A stretch of DNA of 61,841 nt from Hungatella sp. UBA5385. GTDB taxonomy: Bacteria > Bacillota > Clostridia > Lachnospirales > Lachnospiraceae. How positions within the stretch are numbered: the first letter of the stretch is position 1; every line of letters starts with the position of its first letter. The notes under the pieces were generated by a model. It did not search any database. It had not been told where the DNA came from and was given only the letters and a program-made list of their open reading frames with translations. The stretch covers positions 7,594 through 69,434 of the forward strand of contig DHOR01000059.1 in assembly GCA_002409995.1 (NCBI GenBank), read 5' to 3'. Below are positions 56,278 to 61,841 of the stretch, piece by piece. Made by a program: the position numbers and the translations under genes.

Positions 56278-56599
56278 TCTCTGTACCTCCTTTTATAATT
56301 GTATCTTTAATTATATATGAGAATGATTAAACATACAATAATAGTTAATTTTTAGACATTAAGGGTATTTGTGTGAGAACTTGGTTATTTATTTAACTAT
56401 GTGGGTATTGGAAGGAAAACCAGCTAAGTGTATATAGTGATAGAATACAAAGAATGTATAATTATGCAAAGGTAGGTGCTTCCGGTATTTCTGCCACATC
56501 TAGTTTATTTCCAGGATTATTGGTTGATACATATATGTTGTATCTAGGTTCAATCCCTAGTATAATAAAACCAATAGGAAAGGAAGGAGGATATCTGAT
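56278..56599. other. Intergenic region with no convincing gene
   Basis: This 322-bp AT-rich gap lies between the short-chain dehydrogenase start and the small antitoxin. It must hold promoters for both. A T-arm-like palindrome (56544-56560) and a 49-codon open frame are visible, but neither is backed by other evidence. Confidence 0.5.
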
Positions 56600-56761
56600 A
56601 TGATTAAATCAAAATTAGAAGTGACAAACTTAGGCAAAGACTATACAGAAACAGAAGCTATAAATGCTCTAAAGACAGAATTAGAAAAAGGCATTGAAAG
56701 TATGAAAACAGAACCATTATATACAATTGAGGATGTCTGGAAGGAGATTGACGCGATATAA
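56600..56761 (+). CDS. Small antitoxin-like protein
   Basis: The 53-residue protein has a strong AAGGAAGGAGG site. Its second half (LEKGIESMKTEPLYTIEDVW) resembles the toxin-wrapping tail of antitoxins paired with ParE/RelE toxins, where an E-G-I-E-S-like helix is followed by a T-I-E-E-V-W element. It abuts the broken toxin at 56762. It lacks an obvious DNA-binding domain. Assignment is from pattern and context only. Confidence 0.55.
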   Translation: MIKSKLEVTNLGKDYTETEAINALKTELEKGIESMKTEPLYTIEDVWKEIDAI

Positions 56762-56884
56762 GTGAACAAGAAAAAAACAAAATATAAGATACGGTTAACA
56801 TTGACTGCAAAGACTGATATAGCACAGACAAAAAAATACATTCTTACATATCAAAACAAATCAAGAACCATCAAATATCTATAA
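56762..56884 (+). pseudogene. Truncated ParE/RelE-type toxin
   Basis: A GTG directly after the antitoxin stop opens a 40-codon frame. Its start (NKKKTKYKIRLTLTAKTDIA followed by QTKKYIL) fits the first strand and helix of ParE/RelE toxins (K-Y-x-I-x-L-T-x-x-A-x-x-D-I). Family members are about 90-105 residues, so more than half is missing. What follows is unrelated sequence and the permease fragment. It is probably inactive. Confidence 0.5.
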
Positions 56885-56920
56885 ACGATCCCCAACCATA
56901 TCATTTTGCACTCCAAGCTA

Positions 56921-56964
56921 AAAACTTAGCTGCCATAAATAATCAGATACCCAGCCTCTAAAGC
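56921..56964 (-). pseudogene. Fragment of a second permease gene
   Basis: This stretch matches 57151-57195, inside the permease gene at 57052, over about 44 bases with few differences; the shared core GCTGCCATAAATAATCA is exact. Read on the minus strand it corresponds to the LGYLIIYGSQVF region but has a one-base deletion that breaks the frame. It looks like the decayed remains of a duplicated permease. Confidence 0.6.
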
Positions 56965-57051
56965 TAAAAACGTTGATAAATCAACCATTTACCCCACCAC
57001 AATAAAGCCCACCATAATCAGCAGGCTTCATTGCAATACAAGTTGACTTCT

Positions 57052-57849
57052 TTATTTCCCAATCCGCTTTTCCAACATGGCAATCCCCTGATACAAGATA
57101 GCCGAAACAACACAAAGAATCACAATGCTCATTACAACTAAATCCATCTTAAAAACCTGGCTGCCATAAATAATCAAATACCCCAGCCCCTTATTAGCAG
57201 CCAGGAATTCTCCGATAATAACTCCGACAAGGCAAAGTCCGATATTCACCTTCATATTGCTGATCAGCAAAGGAACAGAACCAGGAAGAAGAACCTTCAA
57301 CAGCACATCCTTTTTCTTCCCTCCCAGAGAATAAATCAGCTTTATTTTATCAGGATCAGTTTGAGTAAATCCGGTATGCAGTGTCATAATGCAGCCAAAA
57401 ACAGCTACAGAGATAGCAGCTACAATAATCGTCTTTATGTTATTGCCCAGCCACACGATGAGAATCGGGGCAAGGGCGGATTTGGGCAGGCTGTTTAACA
57501 TAACAAGGTAGGGCTCCAGTACCTCTGACACGCTTCGGCTGGACCAGAGCAGTATTGCAGTCAATACGCCGACAATAACAACCAGTGCAAAGCTGACCAG
57601 GGTTTCCATCACTGTAATGCCGGTATGAAGAAAGATGCTGCCATCCTTCACCATAGAGACAAAACAGATGACAATCCTGGAAGGGGAGCTGAAGATAAAA
57701 TCATTGATGATTCCAAGTCTGGCGCACAGCTCCCAGAGGGCAAGAAGAAGGATGAGCAGAGCCGTCCGCAGTATTTTCACATTGCGCCTGTGCAGCATTT
57801 CTCTTGCAATAAATTCCTGTTGTGCCAAAGTGGGATGTGTTTCAATCAT
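57052..57849 (-). CDS. ABC importer permease, SsuC/TauC/ThiX type
   Basis: I use the ATG at 57849, 8 bases inside the ATPase gene and preceded by AAGGAG, giving 265 residues. The protein has six membrane segments and the loop YSLGGKKKDVLLKVLLPGSV (about 172-191) typical of taurine/sulfonate/thiamine-precursor importers. Cargo cannot be told, since no binding protein gene is next to it. Confidence 0.87.
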   Translation of the reverse strand: MIETHPTLAQQEFIAREMLHRRNVKILRTALLILLLALWELCARLGIINDFIFSSPSRIVICFVSMVKDGSIFLHTGITVMETLVSFALVVIVGVLTAILLWSSRSVSEVLEPYLVMLNSLPKSALAPILIVWLGNNIKTIIVAAISVAVFGCIMTLHTGFTQTDPDKIKLIYSLGGKKKDVLLKVLLPGSVPLLISNMKVNIGLCLVGVIIGEFLAANKGLGYLIIYGSQVFKMDLVVMSIVILCVVSAILYQGIAMLEKRIGK

Positions 57850-58609
57850 GAATCTGCAGCTCCTTCCATACTTTATTAAAATAATAAGAAAAATCCGGTG
57901 AATTCCGGCGCTCCAGCGGGCGTTTGTATATATCTCCAAAGGAGATGGGAGTGATGGATTTCACTCTTCCGGGACGGCTTGTTAATACAATGACCCGGTC
58001 AGCCACACTGATGGCTTCCGATAAATCATGAGTAATTAAAATAGCAGTCTTATGAGTACTCTTTATAATAGAGCTGATATCATCACAGACAGACAGTCTG
58101 GTCTGGTAATCAAGAGCTGAAAATGGTTCGTCTAATAAAAGAAGGTCAGGTTCCAGGGCAAGTGTACGCACAAGAGCCGCACGCTGTCTCATTCCTCCTG
58201 ACAATTCGGACGGACGGGCATTTTGAAAGCTTCCAAGCCCGTAAGTATTCAACATATTGCGCAGCTTTTCCGTGGAAGTGCTGTTCAGCTTTCCCTGAAT
58301 TTCCAGGCCCAGCTGAGCATTGCCAAGGATAGTCCGCCATTCAAACAAATGATCCCGCTGCAGCATATAGCCAATATCGGAACTGGATTTTACCCGTGGG
58401 GCTCCATCAACGAAGATTTCGCCTTCATCTGGTTCTATAAGTCCCCGCAGCAGGGACAGTAAAGTGGATTTTCCGCAGCCTGACGGTCCAACAACTGCGA
58501 TAAACTCTCCACTATCAACTGTAAAAGATATATCACAAAGGGCCAGAGTCTCACCCTCAAGAGAATGATAGGAGTAGCTGACCCCACAAACTTCCAGTTT
58601 AGGCTTCAT
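57842..58609 (-). CDS. ABC importer ATPase, SsuB/TauB type
   Basis: The 255-residue ATPase has Walker A GPSGCGKST (about 40-48), Q-loop YMLQRDHLF, signature LSGGMRQRAAL and Walker B LLLLDEPFSALD, then the switch His in ITHDLSEA. It is the first gene of a two-gene operon with the permease. Nitrate/sulfonate/taurine/thiamine-precursor transporters share this form. AGGAGG precedes the ATG. Confidence 0.89.
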   Translation of the reverse strand: MKPKLEVCGVSYSYHSLEGETLALCDISFTVDSGEFIAVVGPSGCGKSTLLSLLRGLIEPDEGEIFVDGAPRVKSSSDIGYMLQRDHLFEWRTILGNAQLGLEIQGKLNSTSTEKLRNMLNTYGLGSFQNARPSELSGGMRQRAALVRTLALEPDLLLLDEPFSALDYQTRLSVCDDISSIIKSTHKTAILITHDLSEAISVADRVIVLTSRPGRVKSITPISFGDIYKRPLERRNSPDFSYYFNKVWKELQIHD

Positions 58610-58688
58610 GGGTCCTCCTTAGATGATAGATTTATCTGATATAGTGTTATGATATGTACAAAAAACTTTAATGTGAGGGAGATAAAAA

Positions 58689-58717
58689 TGGATTATTTGA
58701 GTTTTATGTGCTATAAT
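58689..58717 (+). promoter_or_regulatory. Candidate upstream promoter of the rimP operon
   Basis: TGCTATAAT (58709-58717) gives an extended -10 box with consensus TATAAT. The -35 (TGGATT, 17 bases upstream) is weak. It lies within a 19-codon frame that starts at 58688 and ends at 58747. Confidence 0.35.
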
Positions 58718-58763
58718 ATAGAAGAAACACCGTTACATATCCTTTAATATGTTAATTTACCCC

Positions 58764-58792
58764 TTGCAATAGGAAAAAATGGATGCTATACT
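58764..58792 (+). promoter_or_regulatory. Main promoter of the rimP-nusA-infB operon
   Basis: TTGCAA (58764-58769), exactly 17 bases and TATACT (58787-58792) form a near-consensus vegetative promoter, about 100 bases before rimP. Confidence 0.75.
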
Positions 58793-58819
58793 AGTTAACG
58801 ATAACATGGTAAGACTGAT

Positions 58820-58845
58820 AAAGAGTGGGCGAAAGTCCACTCTTT
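58820..58845 (+). ncRNA. rimP leader hairpin
   Basis: AAAGAGTGG and CCACTCTTT pair perfectly over 9 bp around the loop GCGAAAGT, followed by CAATTTTG. A hairpin of this form and position is known upstream of rimP in Firmicutes (the rimP leader family) and probably tunes read-through into the operon. Confidence 0.65.
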
Positions 58846-58889
58846 CAATTTTGTAAAAACAGCAGCTTATGTAGAAAGGTGGGAAGACC

Positions 58890-59357
58890 ATGGCTAAGAG
58901 AGATGATTACGAAAAGAGAACAGAAAACTACCTGCTGCCATTAACAGAAAAACACCAGTTCGAACTGGTAGATGTAGAATATATTAAAGAAGCAGGTAAC
59001 TGGTATCTGCGTGCTTATATTGACAAAGAGGGCGGAATTGCAGTTGATGATTGTGAAGTGATCAGCAGACAGCTGGGAGAATGGCTGGATAAGGAAGATT
59101 TCATAGAAGACAGCTACATTCTGGAGGTAAGTTCACCAGGGCTTGGAAGACCTCTTAAGAAGGAAAAAGACTTCGTCAGAAGCATTGGCAAGGATGTTGA
59201 TATCAAATTATACAAACCAATGAATAAACAGAAGGATTATACGGGAACTTTAACAGCATATGATAAGGATACCGTAACCATTGCCCAGGAAGATGGATCT
59301 GAGATTGTATTTAACCAACCGGAGATTGCGTTAATCCGGCTGGCATTTGATTTCTAA
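58890..59357 (+). CDS. rimP: Ribosome maturation factor RimP
   Basis: The 155-residue protein matches RimP, needed for 30S subunit maturation. The N-terminal domain has FELVDVEYIKEAGNWYLRAY and the D-DCE-SR motif (VDDCEVISRQL). SYILEVSSPGLGRPL ends that domain, and an SH3-like C-terminal domain follows. It heads the conserved rimP-nusA operon, 31 bases before nusA. Confidence 0.95.
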   Translation: MAKRDDYEKRTENYLLPLTEKHQFELVDVEYIKEAGNWYLRAYIDKEGGIAVDDCEVISRQLGEWLDKEDFIEDSYILEVSSPGLGRPLKKEKDFVRSIGKDVDIKLYKPMNKQKDYTGTLTAYDKDTVTIAQEDGSEIVFNQPEIALIRLAFDF

Positions 59358-59388
59358 ACAGTAAGAAAGATAGTAGGAGGATAAAAAA

Positions 59389-60561
59389 ATGAACAAGGAA
59401 CTGTTAGAAGCACTGGATATTCTGGAGAAGGAAAATAATATCAGCAAGGATACGCTTTTAGAGGCAATTGAGAATTCTCTCATTACTGCATGCAAGAATC
59501 ATTTTGGCAAAGCAGATAATATTAGAGTAACTATTAACCGTGATACCTGTGATTTTCATGTTTATGCAGAAAAAGAAGTGGTAGAGGCTGTTGAAGATCC
59601 ACTGCTTCAGATCAGTCTGGCAGAAGCTAAGATGACAGATCCAAAGTACGATCTTGGAGATATTGTCCAGTGTCCAATTGACTCTAAGAAATTCGGCCGT
59701 ATTGCAACACAGAATGCAAAGAATGTAATACTGCAGAAGATCCGTGAGGAAGGAAGAAAATCTCTGTTTAATGACTGGTACTGCCAGGAGAAGGAAGTTG
59801 TTACAGGTATTGTACAGCGTTATCTTGGAAGGAATGTGAGCATTAACCTTGGTAAGGTAGATGCCATTCTTAATGAAACTGAGATGGTAAAAGGCGAGGT
59901 ATTTAAGCCTACTGAGAGAATTAAGGTATATGTTCTGGAAGTAAAGGATACACCTAAGGGACCAAGAATCTCCGTATCCAGAACCCATCCGGAATTAATA
60001 AAACGTCTGTTTGAATCTGAAGTAACTGAGGTAAAGGACGGCACTGTAGAGATTAAAGCTATTTCAAGAGAAGCAGGCTCCAGAACCAAGATTGCAGTAA
60101 AGTCCAATGACTCCAATGTAGATCCGGTTGGTGCTTGTGTAGGACTTAACGGTGCAAGAGTTAACGCCATTGTTAACGAGTTAAGAGGAGAGAAGATAGA
60201 TATTATTAACTGGGACGATAACCCTGCTTACTTAATTGAGAATGCATTAAGCCCTGCAAAAGTTATCTGCGTAGTGGCTGATGAGGAATCAAAAGAGGCA
60301 CAGGTCATTGTACCGGATTACCAGCTGTCACTGGCTATTGGTAAAGAAGGCCAGAACGCAAGACTGGCAGCAAGACTGACCGGATATAAGATCGATATTA
60401 AGAGTGAAACACAGGCCAGAGAGATGGGACTGTTTGAAGAACTGGGAATTGATTATCATGAAGAACCTTATGAAGGGTATACTGATATATACCAGGAAGA
60501 CTACTCCGAGGAAGATCAGAATTATCAGGACGGCGGCTTAGACGCTGATTACCAGGAATAA
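59389..60561 (+). CDS. nusA: Transcription factor NusA
   Basis: The 390-residue protein has the RNA polymerase-binding N-terminal domain (about 1-125), an S1 domain (about 130-200) and two KH domains (with GACVGLNGARVNAIVNELRG near 243 and LAIGKEGQNARLAARLTGYK near 313). An acidic C-terminal tail rich in Tyr, Glu and Asp ends it. It controls pausing, termination and antitermination. Firmicutes NusA lacks the C-terminal repeats of the proteobacterial form, as here. Confidence 0.96.
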   Translation: MNKELLEALDILEKENNISKDTLLEAIENSLITACKNHFGKADNIRVTINRDTCDFHVYAEKEVVEAVEDPLLQISLAEAKMTDPKYDLGDIVQCPIDSKKFGRIATQNAKNVILQKIREEGRKSLFNDWYCQEKEVVTGIVQRYLGRNVSINLGKVDAILNETEMVKGEVFKPTERIKVYVLEVKDTPKGPRISVSRTHPELIKRLFESEVTEVKDGTVEIKAISREAGSRTKIAVKSNDSNVDPVGACVGLNGARVNAIVNELRGEKIDIINWDDNPAYLIENALSPAKVICVVADEESKEAQVIVPDYQLSLAIGKEGQNARLAARLTGYKIDIKSETQAREMGLFEELGIDYHEEPYEGYTDIYQEDYSEEDQNYQDGGLDADYQE

Positions 60562-60585
60562 ATCAAATTAGGAAGTGATGGAAGA

Positions 60586-60855
60586 GTGAGTACAAAAAAA
60601 ACACCGCTCAGACAGTGCATTGGCTGTGGTGAGATGAAAAGTAAAAAAGAGATGATTCGTGTGCTTAAAACTGCTGAAGATGAGATAACATTAGACACAA
60701 CTGGACGTAAAAACGGACGTGGTGCCTATATCTGTCCAACTATGGAATGTTTTCATAAGGCAGTTAAAAGCAAAGGTCTGGAGCGTTCCTTTAAAATGGC
60801 GATTCCAAAGGAAGTATACGAAACATTGGAAAAGGAGATGGAGCAGCTTGGATAA
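60586..60855 (+). CDS. ylxR: YlxR/RnpM family RNA-binding protein
   Basis: The 89-residue basic protein begins at GTG (GGAAGTGATGG upstream) and has the family motifs PLRQCIGCGEMKSKKEMIRV and TGRKNGRGAYIC. The YlxR fold binds RNA, and the Bacillus protein has been linked to RNase P modulation. It lies 24 bases after nusA and overlaps ylxQ. Confidence 0.93.
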   Translation: MSTKKTPLRQCIGCGEMKSKKEMIRVLKTAEDEITLDTTGRKNGRGAYICPTMECFHKAVKSKGLERSFKMAIPKEVYETLEKEMEQLG

Positions 60856-61183
60856 CAGACAAAAGATCTTAAATCTTATAGGTCTGGCCACAAAAGCCGG
60901 TAAGATTGCAAGCGGAGAGTTTATGACAGAGCAATCTGTAAAATCAGGGAAAGCATCACTTGTGATAGTTTCGGAACAATCTTCCGATAATACCAAAAAG
61001 ATGTTTACCAATATGTGTACTTACTATAAAGTTCCAATTTACTTTTTTGGTGAGAAAGGCGAGCTTGGTCATGCAATGGGCAAAGAGATGAGAGCTTCTC
61101 TGGCACTAACAGATGACGGGTTTGCAAAAGCAGTCGTGAAATTATTCAATACAAACGGAGGTAGTAAGTATGAGAGTCTATGA
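60848..61183 (+). CDS. ylxQ: YlxQ, L7Ae-family ribosomal-like protein
   Basis: I start at TTG 60848, overlapping the ylxR stop and 10 bases after AAGGAG; this gives 111 residues beginning DNRQKILNLIGLATKAGKIA after the initiator. Longer in-frame starts fall inside ylxR. The L7Ae/L30e fold (SLVIVSEQSSDNTKKMFTNM) binds kink-turn RNA. It overlaps the infB start. Confidence 0.92.
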   Translation: MDNRQKILNLIGLATKAGKIASGEFMTEQSVKSGKASLVIVSEQSSDNTKKMFTNMCTYYKVPIYFFGEKGELGHAMGKEMRASLALTDDGFAKAVVKLFNTNGGSKYESL

Positions 61184-61841
61184 TTTGGCAAAAGAACTGG
61201 GAAAAAGCAGTAGTAAAGAAGTACTGGAAATCCTGGGAAAACATGATATAAATTTAAAGAGTTCTTCTAATGTAACAGATGAGCAGGCTTCTATTGTTAG
61301 AAAAGCAATGGGTGGTGGTCATTCATCTAAACCAGCAGAAGAGAAACAGGGAGGTACTGAAGAAGCTCCCAAGAAGAAGCTTGCAGCAGTATTCCGTCCG
61401 CAGAATGCACAGCAGAAGCCGCAGCGCCCACAGGGACAGCGTCCTCAGCGCCCGGCAGGTGATAGCAGACCTGCTGCTAATGAAGAAGCAAAGCCACAGG
61501 TAACAGCACAGTCTACGCCAACAGCTCAGGATGAGACATCAAAGACACCTGCAGGAGATGCAAGACCACAGGGTCAGGGTGGCTATCAGGGCAGCCGTGA
61601 CAACAGACAGGGCGGCTATCAGGGAAGTCGTGATGGCAGCAGACAGGGCGGTTATCAGGGAAGCCGTGATGGAAACAGACCACAGGGTCAGGGTGGCTAT
61701 CAGGGCAACCGAGATAACAGACAGGGTGGCTACCAGGGCAACAGACCACAGGGTCAGGGCGGCTATCAGGGTAATAGACCACAGGGTCAGGGCGGTTACC
61801 AGGGAAACAGACCACCGGGTCAGGGCGGCTACCAGGGTAAC
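61170..61841 (+). CDS. infB: Translation initiation factor IF-2, N-terminal part
   Basis: The ATG at 61170 follows GGAGG and overlaps ylxQ. The frame stays open for 224 codons to the window edge. The IF2_N motif MRVYDLAKELGKSSSKEVLE starts the protein. From about residue 60 it becomes a low-complexity linker, then an 11-residue repeat of the type RPQGQGGYQGN from about 132 on. The G domain that delivers initiator tRNA to the 30S subunit lies beyond the window. The Gly/Gln/Tyr/Arg-rich repeats are unusual for bacterial IF-2. Confidence 0.93.
   Translation, partial: MRVYDLAKELGKSSSKEVLEILGKHDINLKSSSNVTDEQASIVRKAMGGGHSSKPAEEKQGGTEEAPKKKLAAVFRPQNAQQKPQRPQGQRPQRPAGDSRPAANEEAKPQVTAQSTPTAQDETSKTPAGDARPQGQGGYQGSRDNRQGGYQGSRDGSRQGGYQGSRDGNRPQGQGGYQGNRDNRQGGYQGNRPQGQGGYQGNRPQGQGGYQGNRPPGQGGYQGN

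Noticed and set aside
56544..56560. CTAGG-TTCAATC-CCTAG, a perfect T-arm shape
   Set aside because: No D arm, anticodon arm or matching acceptor stem lies at the right distance upstream.
56454..56603. 49-codon open frame upstream of the antitoxin
   Set aside because: No ribosome site, overlaps the antitoxin start and resembles nothing I know.
58688..58747. 19-codon leader peptide frame with a GTGAGGG site
   Set aside because: Contains a likely promoter -10 box and shows no attenuator logic; too short to support.
61513..61815. 100-codon antisense frame rich in Pro/His/Cys
   Set aside because: It is the mirror of the repetitive infB coding region.

Overview
The window looks like a chromosomal segment of an anaerobic, spore-forming Clostridia, most likely a Lachnospiraceae gut commensal. 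The signs are moderate GC, strong AGGAGG-type ribosome binding sites, A-type promoters with 17-bp spacers, a glycyl radical enzyme with its activase, a gerA-type germinant receptor operon, YesM/YesN-type two-component systems beside CUT1 sugar importers, and many glycoside hydrolases. I saw no rRNA, complete tRNA, CRISPR array, prophage or intact insertion sequence.

Layout. 1-10 kb: an orphan HicB-type antitoxin with a palindromic promoter, a GH4 alpha-galactosidase divergent from an AraC regulator, a YccF-EcsC-ABC-F cluster, a GH88 unsaturated glucuronyl hydrolase convergent with a second AraC regulator, and an aldehyde dehydrogenase. 10-17.6 kb: a repeat-bearing lipoprotein, clpS-clpA, an acetyltransferase, a DUF2935 protein and a HelD-type helicase. 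17.8-30.1 kb: a complete rhamnoside locus with an LplB/YtcP/LipO-type importer, sensor kinase, response regulator, GH78 alpha-L-rhamnosidase and GH3 glycosidase. 30.2-40.4 kb: a small exported protein, a glycyl radical enzyme and activase, a rubredoxin-fused flavoprotein, a Gfo/Idh/MocA oxidoreductase, a DeoR regulator, an orphan Panacea-domain antitoxin-like protein and a NanE-like epimerase. 40.4-47.9 kb: a second regulator-kinase-importer-hydrolase locus ending in GH43. 47.9-55.3 kb, minus strand: a three-subunit molybdenum hydroxylase running directly into gerA-gerB-gerC. 55.5-58.6 kb: a short-chain dehydrogenase, a decayed toxin-antitoxin pair, a permease fragment and an ABC permease/ATPase pair without a binding protein. 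58.7-61.8 kb: the conserved rimP-nusA-ylxR-ylxQ-infB operon, cut by the window edge inside infB.

Main observations. (1) A 10-bp direct repeat, GATAAAATAT, recurs in helical phase at three control regions: before the glycyl radical enzyme, between the Gfo/Idh gene and deoR, and before nanE. In two of them it meets the -35 box in the same geometry. This predicts a DeoR regulon tying an unassigned glycyl radical enzyme (GCGE active-site motif) to a sugar-phosphate epimerase and an oxidoreductase. (2) The molybdenum hydroxylase and the germinant receptor form one run of overlapping or near-abutting genes, suggesting a link between oxidation of a purine-like or other heterocycle and spore germination. 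(3) A Panacea-domain protein and a HicB-type protein each stand alone behind promoters whose palindromes look like self-operators.
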